Below, piece after piece: positions 16,849-24,287 of a DNA stretch of 51,149 bases. Made by a program: the position numbers and the translations under genes. The DNA comes from an uncultured bacterium. GTDB taxonomy: Bacteria > Actinomycetota > Coriobacteriia > Coriobacteriales > Coriobacteriaceae. Position 1 is the first letter of the stretch, and the number at the start of each line of letters is the position of its first letter. The stretch spans positions 1 through 51,149 of the forward strand of contig CAJMMX010000005.1 of NCBI GenBank assembly GCA_905214615.1, read 5' to 3'. The notes beneath the pieces were generated by a model, which was not told the DNA's origin, searched no databases, and was given only the letters and a program-made list of their open reading frames with translations.

Positions 16849-16908
16849 TTATAGCAAAGTACAGCGACGTACAGCAAAGTATAGTGAGATATAGCAAGCC
16901 GTATAGCG
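16849..16908. repeat. Imperfect 10-bp tandem repeats
   Basis: About six units resembling GTAYAGCRAM follow one another with a 10-bp period (TTATAGCAAA, GTACAGCGAC, GTACAGCAAA, GTATAGTGAG, ATATAGCAAG, GTATAGCGCG, the last displaced by two bases). Non-coding. It could be a protein-binding array or slippage product. Confidence 0.55.
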
Positions 16909-17003
16909 CGCCTTGATTTTCAACCCTTGATTATCAACCGTCCGTATTTCACAGCAACTTATAACAGGCTCGGGGTGCCAATTTGGGGTGCAGTAGTGCT
17001 GCG

Positions 17004-17160
17004 CCACGAAAAGGGCCTATCTACTACGTTTAAGCCGCAGGGGTCAACCATAGTCGGTTTTTTCGAAAATCGACAAGCTGTCTACCTGCGGTTTTGTTTC
17101 ACGGTTTTCGGTATGGCCGAGGCTATCCGTGTTAACGTAATAGATGGGCCACTTTTGTGG
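17004..17160. repeat. Long palindromic element
   Basis: Arms at 17004-17032 and 17132-17160 match as inverted repeats at 23 of 29 positions; an inner pair (CCGCAGG near 17036 and CCTGCGG near 17086) extends the fold. Just outside, 16943-16961 (CCGTATTTCACAGCAACTT) resembles the right hairpin arm of the kdp-flanking element. It is probably a miniature palindromic repeat. An 87-codon frame crosses it but has no other support. Confidence 0.6.
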
Positions 17161-17198
17161 CAAGGGGGGCCGATCTGCGGGCCAGGGTAGCTAAAAGA

Positions 17199-17233
17199 GC
17201 CCCGTCCCAAAAAGACTGATTGGGAGCTGGGGC
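17199..17233 (+). terminator. Terminator-like inverted repeat
   Basis: GCCCCGTCCCAA and TTGGGAGCTGGGGC pair imperfectly upstream of the GntR gene. There is no U-run, so this may instead be the end of the repeat block. Confidence 0.35.
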
Positions 17234-17296
17234 GTGTCGATGCGATAGTATTACGTGGTGAAATTCGACAAACCGTGAGCTTCATCCGAGGGCTTT

Positions 17297-17989
17297 ATGG
17301 AACAACACCAGCATAATCAGAGCCTGCAAGATCAGGCATACAACGCATTGCGCTCCAAGATCATCTATGCCGAGCTCAAGCCCGGCACGCGCCTTTCGGC
17401 GATTGGTCTGGAAAAGGAGACGGGAATCGGGCGCACGCCCATTCGCGAGTCTTTTGTGCGCTTGCGTGAGCAGGAGCTGGTGGAAACGCGTCCCAAAAGC
17501 GGCACCTATGTCTCAAAAATCAGCATGGAGCGCGCCGAGAACGCCTGTTTCTTGCGCGAGAAACTCGAGAGAAGCGTGCTCATTAAATGCTGCTCTGCCG
17601 TCACGCCCGAGCAAAAGCAGCGGCTCGAGCGGATTCTTGCCGAGTCCGAGTCGCTCGACCATAGCGAAACGCGTCGCTTTTTCGATCTGGACAACCTGTT
17701 CCATGAGACGTGTTTTGAGATTGCCGGCCGCCACATGTTGTGGGATTGGATGAAGAGCGTCAACACACATTTTGAGCGATACAACTGGTTGCGTATGGTG
17801 TCGCAGGATCTGGATTGGGAGCCGATTCGTCGGCAGCATCGCCGAATTCTCGAGGCCATTAAGAAGGGCGATACCGACGCGGCGAGCTACCTGGCAGAGA
17901 CGCACCTGCATCTGATGCCCGAGGAACAGGGCCCGGTTATCGCCTTGCATCCCGACTACTTTGAGCTGTCGAAAGACTCGTCAATCTAG
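17297..17989 (+). CDS. GntR-family transcriptional regulator (FadR/FCD type)
   Basis: A 230-residue regulator. The N-terminal winged helix is at about residues 8-75 (DQAYNALRSKIIYAELKPGT, RTPIRESFVRLREQELVETR, then the wing SGTYVSKI). The all-helical FCD ligand-binding domain follows, with conserved metal-ligand-like residues in DLDNLFHETCFEIAG and RQHRRILEAIKKGD. FCD regulators typically bind small organic acids. No target operon is adjacent: a repeat block lies upstream and a lacI-type gene downstream, so the ligand and targets are unknown. The start has only a weak ribosome binding site (GAGGGC). Confidence 0.88.
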   Translation: MEQHQHNQSLQDQAYNALRSKIIYAELKPGTRLSAIGLEKETGIGRTPIRESFVRLREQELVETRPKSGTYVSKISMERAENACFLREKLERSVLIKCCSAVTPEQKQRLERILAESESLDHSETRRFFDLDNLFHETCFEIAGRHMLWDWMKSVNTHFERYNWLRMVSQDLDWEPIRRQHRRILEAIKKGDTDAASYLAETHLHLMPEEQGPVIALHPDYFELSKDSSI

Positions 17990-18113
17990 CCCATCGCCGC
18001 ATCTGCTCGAGACACAAAAACGATGCTGCTCACCTACAGCGTTTTGCAACCGAGATTTTTAAAAAATGCCTAAAATGGCTCAGATTGCTGACAATTGGGA
18101 AACGGGGTGCGCT

Positions 18114-19136
18114 ATGGCGCAGATGAGGATTAAGGACATTGCCGCCGAGGCGGGCGTGAGCCCGGCCACGGTCTCGCGCTATCTCAATAACCGCCCCGGG
18201 CAGATGACCGAGGAGACCCGCGCCCGCATCGCGGCGGTTATCGAGCGCACCGGCTATCGCCCACGTGCCGCCGCACGCAATCTGCGCAGCTCGCGCGCCA
18301 ACCTCATCGGCGTAATCTTGGCCGACATCGCCAACCCGTTCTCCAGCGCCATGCTCGAAGGGCTTTCCGCCAGCGCCGCCGCGCGCGGCTGCTCGCTCAT
18401 GACGGCCATTAGCGGCAACGACCCCGCCAAGGAAGCGGAGTCGCTCACCAGACTTATCGATGCCGGCGTGGACGGCCTGGTCGTCAACACCTGCGGAGGC
18501 AATGACGAGGCGATCGCCGCGGCAGCGGGACGCCTACCCGTTGTGCTGCTCGACCGCGATGTTGCCGATGGCGGCATCGATCTGGTGACATCTAACAACC
18601 GTGAGCTGGTCGCCGGCCTGGTAGACGCCTTGGCTGCTGCGGGCAGCGAGCGTCTGTGCCTGCTTACCGAGGCAAGCGATGACAGCCCCGTGCGTCGTGA
18701 GCGCGCTGAGGCGTTTGCCGACGAGCTCTCGCGCCGCGGCCTGGCCGGCGAGGTCGTCACCTTGGCGGACGGTGGTGCCGAGGGTGTCAGTCGCCTGGAC
18801 GAGACCATCCGCGGCTATGCGGGTAAAAAGCTCGGCCTCATTGCCGTCAACGGCCTGGTCTTCCTGCGCCTGACCGAGGCACTGGCGCAGCTGGGTCCCT
18901 CGCTGCCGGCGGGCCTTAAGATCGCAACGTTTGACGATTACCCCTGGAACCACGTGCTCTTTGGCGGTGTGACCACGGCCGCGCAAGACACCCACACCAT
19001 CGCCGAGCGCGTAATCGAGCGTCTGTCCGAGCGCATCGACGTCGTTACCACTACGGTGGGCGACGCCGCAAAGCTCGCCCCCAAGCGCATCGAGATCCCC
19101 GGTCACATCGAACACCGCGCTTCGACCTCGCGCTAG
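18114..19136 (+). CDS. LacI-family transcriptional regulator
   Basis: A 340-residue DNA-binding repressor. The HTH reads MRIKDIAAEAGVSPATVSRY at residues 4-23, followed by the hinge helix RPRAAARNLRSSR. The rest is a periplasmic-binding-protein-like effector domain (IGVILADIANPFSSAMLEGL, then LLDRDVADGGIDLVTSNN, and FDDYPW near the C-terminus), typical of sugar-responsive LacI proteins. I place the start at 18114, after ACGGGG; an upstream in-frame ATG at 18066 would add 16 unconserved-looking residues. No sugar operon is adjacent, so the inducer is unknown. Confidence 0.88.
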   Translation: MAQMRIKDIAAEAGVSPATVSRYLNNRPGQMTEETRARIAAVIERTGYRPRAAARNLRSSRANLIGVILADIANPFSSAMLEGLSASAAARGCSLMTAISGNDPAKEAESLTRLIDAGVDGLVVNTCGGNDEAIAAAAGRLPVVLLDRDVADGGIDLVTSNNRELVAGLVDALAAAGSERLCLLTEASDDSPVRRERAEAFADELSRRGLAGEVVTLADGGAEGVSRLDETIRGYAGKKLGLIAVNGLVFLRLTEALAQLGPSLPAGLKIATFDDYPWNHVLFGGVTTAAQDTHTIAERVIERLSERIDVVTTTVGDAAKLAPKRIEIPGHIEHRASTSR

Positions 19137-19178
19137 TCTGTGTGATATTATATAGACAATGTCATACAGGAGGTATCC

Positions 19179-19673
19179 ATGGCTGCGTCTGTGCTGAGTG
19201 TTCGAGTGGACTCGTCAATTAAAGATTCATTTGCCGAGCTGTGCGAAGAACTCGGCATGACTTCGTCCGTTGCGGTCAATATGTTCATGAGGCAGATGTT
19301 GCGCGAGCGCTCGCTGCCGTTTGTGCCTTCACTCGGTAAAAGCTCTGCGAGCGAAAGCGCCACAGCGGGCATTTTGGATACCGCTCAGATTGAGTCCGCC
19401 GTCCGCGAGGCAGCCAGCCCGATTCCCGCCATCAAAACCGTGATCCTATTTGGATCGTATGCCCGTGGCGAGGCGCGTGCAGATAGTGATATCGACTTGC
19501 GCCTCGAAGTCGATCGCGAGCAGGGCTTTGGTCTTTTTGCGTTGTCGGCGTTTGGCGAGGCAGTGCGCAAGGAAACCGGGAGGCAGGTTGATCTCGTCTC
19601 GAGTGATCATCTTGATGACGATCTTGCCGCGGTAATCGAGCGCGAAGGAGTGATCCTTTATGATCGCGCGTAA
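19179..19673 (+). CDS. RelB/DinJ-type ribbon-helix-helix domain fused to an MNT-type nucleotidyltransferase
   Basis: A 164-residue two-domain protein. Residues 1-45 (VLSVRVDSSIKDSFAELCEE, LGMTSSVAVNMFMRQML) form a RelB/DinJ-like ribbon-helix-helix DNA-binding antitoxin domain. Residues 80-164 form a minimal nucleotidyltransferase: GSYARGEARADSDIDL gives Gly92-Ser93 and the metal ligands Asp104 and Asp106, with a third Asp138 in RQVDLVSS. MNT proteins normally pair with HEPN toxins and neutralise them by AMPylation; RelB/DinJ domains normally pair with RelE/YafQ toxins. Here the two antitoxin-like parts are in one chain, and no intact toxin gene follows. AGGAGG precedes the start. A palindromic TGTGATATTATATAGACA region upstream may be the autoregulated promoter. 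Confidence 0.82.
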   Translation: MAASVLSVRVDSSIKDSFAELCEELGMTSSVAVNMFMRQMLRERSLPFVPSLGKSSASESATAGILDTAQIESAVREAASPIPAIKTVILFGSYARGEARADSDIDLRLEVDREQGFGLFALSAFGEAVRKETGRQVDLVSSDHLDDDLAAVIEREGVILYDRA

Positions 19674-19704
19674 GTCAGACAGCCTGTTCGCGCACGTTTT
19701 TTGA
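19660..19704 (+). pseudogene. Possible decayed partner gene of the nucleotidyltransferase
   Basis: ATG 19660 overlaps the end of the nucleotidyltransferase gene and follows GAAGGAG, the position where a HEPN toxin gene would start. The frame stops after 14 residues (MIARKSDSLFAHVF) at a run of six T. A one-base change in that run would keep the frame open for about 30 more codons, but no clear HEPN motif (RxxxxH) is visible there. I regard it as a possible remnant only. Confidence 0.25.
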
Positions 19705-19799
19705 GCGCTTGATACGCTTTAACCCTGCGGAAACATTTTTCTGCGATAGTATCTGCGATATAGACCAGTCGAAACCCGCCCGAAAGAAAGGGGAGCGAC

Positions 19800-21137
19800 A
19801 TGAACCAGCAGAACATCGATTACGTACTCCGCTCCGTAGAGCAGCGTGATATCCGCTTTGTGCGTCTGTGGTTTGTCGACATTCTCGGCCGCCTCAAAAA
19901 CTTTGCTATTAGCCCCGAGGACCTCGAGGTCGCATTTGAGGAGGGCATTGGCTTTGACGGCTCGGCCATCGAGGGCTTTGCCACGCCCGAGGAAGCCGAT
20001 ATGCTGGCGTTCCCCGATGCCTCGACCTTCCAGATTCTGCCGTGGCGCCCGAGCCACAACGGCGTCGCCCGCGTGTTCTGCGACGTGTGCACTCCCGATC
20101 GCAAGCCGTTTGCCGGCGACCCGCGCGATGCCCTGCGCCGCATGTTCCGCAAGGCCGAGAAGGCTGGCTATCTGCTCAACGTGGGCGCTGAGCTGGAGTA
20201 TTACTACTTCCCCGACGAGCACACGCCCGAGCCGCTCGACAACGTGGGCTACTTCGATCTTTCGGTGAGCGATGCCGCTCGCGACCTGCGTCGTAACACG
20301 GTCCTCACGCTCGAGAAGATGTCCGTGCCCGTGGAGTACACCTTCCACGCCGCCGGTCGCTCACAGCACGGCATGAGCCTGCGCCACGCCGAGGCCCTGA
20401 GCATGTCCGACGCCATTACCACGGCCAAGCTCATCATTAAGCAGCAGGCTTACGAGAGCGGCTGCCACGCCTCCTTTATGCCCAAGCCGCTGGCGGGCGA
20501 GGACGGCAGCGCCATGTTTTTGCATCAGTCGCTGTTCGACCATGACGGCAACAACGTCTTTTGGGGCGAGGGCGACGAGAAGTACCATCTCTCCGACGTC
20601 GCCAAGCACTATATGGCCGGTATCTTGGCGCACGCGCGCGAGATTAGCGCCATCACCAACCCCACGGTCAATTCGTACAAGCGCATCACCACGGGCGGCG
20701 ACTCCGTGCCGCAGTACGCCACGTGGGGCCTGCGCAACCGCGCAAGCATGATCCGCATCCCGGTCTACAAGCCCGGCAAGCAGCTTTCCACACGCATTGA
20801 GCTTCGCAGCCCCGACCCCATGGCCAACCCGTACCTGGTCAACGCCGTCACGCTGGCGGCCGGTCTCGACGGCATCGAGCGCAAACTGGAACTCCCGCCC
20901 GAGGCCACGGCCGAGACGCTCAAGCTCACCGACCGTCAGATGGTCGAGGCCGGCTACACGCCGCTGCCGCGCTCGCTCAAAGAGGCGCTCGACGTATTTG
21001 AGGACTCGCAGTTTATGAAGGATGCCCTCGGTGAGCACATCCACAGCTTCTTCCTTAAAAAGAAGCGTGACGAGTGGCATAAGTTCGAATCCACGATCAC
21101 CGAGTGGGAGATCAAGCACTACCTGGCGAACTCCTAA
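19800..21137 (+). CDS. glnA: Glutamine synthetase, type I (alpha form)
   Basis: A 445-residue enzyme that makes glutamine from glutamate, ammonia and ATP in the cytoplasm. Family motifs are visible: FDGSAIEGF near residue 60, GAELEYYYF, the ATP-binding region KPLAGEDGSAMFLHQSLF and NPTVNSYKRI with RNRASMIRIP. The 445-residue length and absence of the NLYDLPP-type adenylylation segment before the C-terminus point to the GSI-alpha form, which is controlled by feedback and transcription and not by adenylylation. AAAGAAAGGGGA precedes the start. The next gene is an orphan regulator 50 bases downstream, in the same direction. Confidence 0.97.
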   Translation: MNQQNIDYVLRSVEQRDIRFVRLWFVDILGRLKNFAISPEDLEVAFEEGIGFDGSAIEGFATPEEADMLAFPDASTFQILPWRPSHNGVARVFCDVCTPDRKPFAGDPRDALRRMFRKAEKAGYLLNVGAELEYYYFPDEHTPEPLDNVGYFDLSVSDAARDLRRNTVLTLEKMSVPVEYTFHAAGRSQHGMSLRHAEALSMSDAITTAKLIIKQQAYESGCHASFMPKPLAGEDGSAMFLHQSLFDHDGNNVFWGEGDEKYHLSDVAKHYMAGILAHAREISAITNPTVNSYKRITTGGDSVPQYATWGLRNRASMIRIPVYKPGKQLSTRIELRSPDPMANPYLVNAVTLAAGLDGIERKLELPPEATAETLKLTDRQMVEAGYTPLPRSLKEALDVFEDSQFMKDALGEHIHSFFLKKKRDEWHKFESTITEWEIKHYLANS

Positions 21138-21187
21138 TCGCGCTGGCTTGTCCCAGTACGATTGAGCTCATTTCTTTGGAGGCCGAT

Positions 21188-21850
21188 ATGTCCGAAAAGA
21201 GTGCCCTGTTCATGGCGCGCACGACGCGCTTCCACGAGTTTGCCCGCAGCTTGACGACTACCCTGGGTGTCGAGGTGAGCCTGGCCACCCCCGATTCGCC
21301 GACTGCGGCGCACGACTTCGACCTGCTGATTCTCGATTCCGATGGCATCCGTAGCGACCGCATCGATCAGATCGCCAAGTGGCTTGACGATCGCGGCGGC
21401 GTTCCCATGCTGGTGATCGTCGACGACGAGGCGCTCGGCACCCTGCGCCTGCCCAATCACGCGCATGCCGACTTTGTATGCCCCACGGCGACGCCCAACG
21501 AGCTCAAGGCTCGTGCGCAGCGCCTGATGGGCGAGGAGGAGACCGTCACCGCCGACGATGTACTCAACATCGATAACCTCGAGATCAACCTGGCTACCTA
21601 CCAGGTGACGCTCGATAACGAGCCCATCGACCTGACGCTGATGGAGTACTCGCTGCTGAGCTTTTTGGCCACGCACCCCAACCGTGCCTACAGCCGCGAG
21701 GTGCTGCTGCACCGCGTGTGGGGCTTTGAGTACTGCGGCGGCACGCGCACCGTCGACGTGCACATTCGACGCATCCGCTCCAAGGTGGGCCCGCAGATTG
21801 CGGCACACATCACCACCGTCCGTGGCGTGGGTTATCTGTTTAAGGACTAG
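21188..21850 (+). CDS. Orphan OmpR-type regulator with a degenerate receiver (GlnR-like)
   Basis: A 220-residue protein. The C-terminal winged helix (LTLMEYSLLSFLATHPNRAY, HRVWGFEYCGGTRTVDVHIR, ending GVGYLFKD) is a standard OmpR/PhoB DNA-binding domain. The N-terminal receiver is degenerate: the acidic pair at the start is missing, the conserved Lys is replaced (VCPTATPNE instead of a KP pair), though an Asp remains in LLILDSDG. Such phosphorylation-independent regulators include actinobacterial GlnR, which controls nitrogen genes such as glnA. Its position directly after glnA supports a nitrogen role, as inference. GGAGG precedes ATG 21188. No histidine kinase gene is adjacent. Confidence 0.82.
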   Translation: MSEKSALFMARTTRFHEFARSLTTTLGVEVSLATPDSPTAAHDFDLLILDSDGIRSDRIDQIAKWLDDRGGVPMLVIVDDEALGTLRLPNHAHADFVCPTATPNELKARAQRLMGEEETVTADDVLNIDNLEINLATYQVTLDNEPIDLTLMEYSLLSFLATHPNRAYSREVLLHRVWGFEYCGGTRTVDVHIRRIRSKVGPQIAAHITTVRGVGYLFKD

Positions 21851-21871
21851 CAAGTAAATAGAGGGCAATGT

Positions 21872-21905
21872 GAGGGTACCGGAGATTTCACCAGTACCCT
21901 TTTCT
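21872..21905 (+). terminator. Terminator after the glnA-regulator pair
   Basis: GGGTAC (21874-21879) and GTACCC (21894-21899) form a stem, extended inward by weaker pairing, followed by TTTTC. It starts 21 bases past the stop codon. Confidence 0.7.
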
Positions 21906-22034
21906 CGTTTAGGGCGAAAAGAAGACCTTTCACCGATTAAAAGTGTGTCAGTAAAAACAATATCAAACGTATAACACTATCTAGCAAATATCATCTAGTT
22001 ACCGTATCTCCCTACTACACGGATGGAGGAAGAA

Positions 22035-23162
22035 ATGCGTTATTCGAGAAAGGTGATTGTCGGATTCATAGTGTTGCTTGCCGCCCTGATGTCTCCAAGG
22101 TTGGTTTTTGGAGACGACGACTTGGTCCGTGTCACACCGCAAATAGCTGTGGAGCAAGCGCAGGCTTTCTTTGATGATGTATCGGATGAGCCGGTGACCG
22201 CTTGTGACCCAGTAAAAATGGTGAATTCCGATGGGGAATCAATCGGGTATATCGTTCGTGCGAAGCGGGATGACGTTAACTATGGCTACGTCGTATTTGA
22301 TTCAGAGCGATCTTGGTGGATCAGCGAATACTGCTTGGCTCCGAACGCTCTTTTACCTATCGAGAGTGCAAGCGAAGAAATTGCACTCCTCGCATCCTCG
22401 GATAACGTCGTTGCGTTAAAGATTGACGAGCTAACTGTTGGCGTTGCCGACTTAGATAAAAACATTGTTTTAGACGCAAGTGGAAAAAAAGTACCAAATA
22501 AATTGTCCTCGGGAGGCAATCGCAGCGGATCGCCGGAACATTTCGATGACGTTTTTGTATCTGCCAAGGATTTGTATAAACAGGGATATGTTGTTGATGC
22601 GAGCAAAACGGTTTCGGGAATAATAACGCCAACGCAAACAGGAGTTATCAAAGAAACGGGGACTTATGCTTGCGCTGTTTCGGCAATGTTTGCAGTTAGC
22701 AGTCACTATGTGACTTTGAACCGCCTTAAATTGTCCGATTTATACTCGGAGCTTTGGAGGCTGTCGGGGACATGGGAAGAAGAAGAAAAGAAATATGATC
22801 AAGCGACTGGTCTGTACTTTACTCAAGGCAAGACTTCTCCTGACAAACCCGCTCCGGCCTTAAAGGAGTTTTGTGCAAGACGAGGCAAGGAGCTTGAGAC
22901 GTCATTCGTTTGGTATCCGTCATGGGATTCCTTTAGGGTGAATACCGACTCGGGGAATCTGAGTATTTTCTCTGGAAGGCTCCGGTCAAATGGCAGCGGG
23001 CACGCAATGGCAGTTGTGGGCTACGTGGCAATGCATAACACATACTCGAATGCCAAGAAGTACCTGCTTGTTGTTTGGAATGGATGGACAAACCAGCTAC
23101 AGTTTCTTCCATATGACGTATCAATTTACACGTCTCACGATGGCACATATTGCAAGGGTTGA
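22035..23162 (+). CDS. Exported papain-fold (C39/C10-like) cysteine protease-type protein
   Basis: A 375-residue protein with an N-terminal signal peptide (basic MRYSRK, hydrophobic core to about residue 24, likely cleavage after VFG). Residues 30-120 resemble the propeptide of streptopain-type proteases (VTPQIAVEQAQAFFDD). A papain-like triad can be proposed: Cys213 in TYACAVSAMF, His323 in GSGHAMAVVGY and Asn349 in VVWNGW. This spacing fits clan CA peptidases such as C39-like or C10 families; activity and substrate are unknown. The gene is visibly AT-richer than the neighbouring housekeeping genes, suggesting acquisition. GGAGGA precedes ATG 22035. It is the first gene of a three-gene unit with the next two, both predicted to be exported or membrane-anchored. 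Confidence 0.72.
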   Translation: MRYSRKVIVGFIVLLAALMSPRLVFGDDDLVRVTPQIAVEQAQAFFDDVSDEPVTACDPVKMVNSDGESIGYIVRAKRDDVNYGYVVFDSERSWWISEYCLAPNALLPIESASEEIALLASSDNVVALKIDELTVGVADLDKNIVLDASGKKVPNKLSSGGNRSGSPEHFDDVFVSAKDLYKQGYVVDASKTVSGIITPTQTGVIKETGTYACAVSAMFAVSSHYVTLNRLKLSDLYSELWRLSGTWEEEEKKYDQATGLYFTQGKTSPDKPAPALKEFCARRGKELETSFVWYPSWDSFRVNTDSGNLSIFSGRLRSNGSGHAMAVVGYVAMHNTYSNAKKYLLVVWNGWTNQLQFLPYDVSIYTSHDGTYCKG

Positions 23163-23170
23163 TTGTACTC

Positions 23171-23527
23171 GTGAACGGCGACAAGTTCATTCGAAGGGCA
23201 ATGCTCCTATTGGTGCTTTCCTTTGCTTTGCTCACCGCAGCGAGCTTCTTTCTGTTAAGGGCGACTAATGGGGGAGAAAACGACACAGTTGTTGCAGTCG
23301 AGGTGCGCGCTCTATCGGATGTTCATAACGGGCAATTTGAGGCGCTTATGCCAAGTGGTTGCCGTAAGAGAATCGATATGCGCCGTAAGTCAAGTTCCGG
23401 ATATGTCTCAGGGTTGAAAGCAGGTGATAAATGGATTCTAGTTTTTGTGGAAGATAAGGAACTTGACGGGACTGTTCTGTATCCCCATTCAGCTGAGAAA
23501 GTCAAATCAAGTAGACAAGGGGAATGA
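23171..23527 (+). CDS. Small membrane-anchored protein of the papain-like operon
   Basis: About 118 residues with one N-terminal membrane helix (AMLLLVLSFALLTAASFFLL) followed by a short, soluble outer domain rich in charged residues. I recognise no family. The start is uncertain: GTG 23171 has AAGGG 13 bases upstream, while TTG codons at 23150 and 23159 overlap the end of the previous gene. It lies between two exported proteins and 3 bases before the next start, so the three are probably co-transcribed and may work together on the cell surface. Confidence 0.6.
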   Translation: MNGDKFIRRAMLLLVLSFALLTAASFFLLRATNGGENDTVVAVEVRALSDVHNGQFEALMPSGCRKRIDMRRKSSSGYVSGLKAGDKWILVFVEDKELDGTVLYPHSAEKVKSSRQGE

Positions 23528-23530
23528 AGA

Positions 23531-24115
23531 ATGATTGATAGAAAGCAGTTCTTAGGTCTGATGGCGGGGGCTCCTATTTTGATGCGAGCCGGGATGGCAG
23601 AAGCCGTGGAGTTGCCGGACGCTCAGAAGCGATTGACGCTCGTGGTCGACACGGTGGTCAGAGATGAAAATGGCAATGAAAAAACGCGAACAAGAAGCAG
23701 AGAGACTATTTTCACGCCAGAGAGCAAAACTGTGTCTGCCGACGCTATGGCCGGTGATGTCATAACAATCCAGAGGGAATCAGATGAAACGTTGCCGCTG
23801 CTTGCCAAGATTGAGCTCACAGTCGCTTATTATAACGATAAAACAGAAATTGAGATTCGTTCCGGAAAGTACTCGATAGTCCAAATCGATCCGCTTGTGA
23901 TGTATGCAAACGCTTGGTATGCGCTCATGCAGAAAGATAAATATGTGATGAACTACTTCGCAGAAGGCGAAGCATCATATGAAACGGGGTGGGGGCCAAC
24001 GCCATACGACGCGGAGAAGGATAAGTGGACGTGCGGATCAGGCATGGGCGCGACGATTACGGACTTCATTAACGATTCAACATATAGCTTTGCTATCGAC
24101 TGTTATATCGAATAG
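23531..24115 (+). CDS. Exported protein of unknown function, third gene of the papain-like operon
   Basis: A 194-residue protein with no family I recognise. The N-terminus reads DRKQFLGLMAGAPILM, close to a twin-arginine (Tat) signal (R-R-x-F-L-x) but with Arg-Lys; cleavage after MAEA is plausible. The mature part looks beta-rich (LTLVVDTVVRDENGNEKTRT, ITIQRESDETLPLLAKIELT) and ends in a Cys-containing tail. GGGGAATGAAGA precedes the start, 3 bases after the previous stop. AT-rich like the two genes before it. It could be a substrate, inhibitor or partner of the protease-like protein; the sequence does not decide. Confidence 0.6.
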   Translation: MIDRKQFLGLMAGAPILMRAGMAEAVELPDAQKRLTLVVDTVVRDENGNEKTRTRSRETIFTPESKTVSADAMAGDVITIQRESDETLPLLAKIELTVAYYNDKTEIEIRSGKYSIVQIDPLVMYANAWYALMQKDKYVMNYFAEGEASYETGWGPTPYDAEKDKWTCGSGMGATITDFINDSTYSFAIDCYIE

Positions 24116-24234
24116 ACATGACGGCATAAAACGAATTGGCCTATAAGCATGTCATTACTTAAGCAAAGCTGAAATCTTGGCATCTAGTGCTCGGGACTGC
24201 CCAGCTTGGGGTACAACTCAACGTGAACAATGAT

Positions 24235-24262
24235 GGCCCGCCACATGTTTGGCGGGCCTTTG
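24235..24262 (+). terminator. Hairpin between the exported-protein operon and htrA
   Basis: GGCCCGCC and GGCGGGCC form an 8-bp stem with a 7-base loop, followed by TTTGG. It lies 119 bases after the upstream operon but only 26 bases before the htrA start codon, so any htrA promoter must lie upstream of it or htrA is transcribed through it. Confidence 0.65.
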
Positions 24263-24287
24263 GTTATTTGACGAAAGGATCGCAGCT

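Noticed and set aside
16927..17190. Open frame of 87 codons on the plus strand
   Set aside because: It lies within a long palindromic element, has no ribosome binding site, and its translation looks unlike protein sequence.
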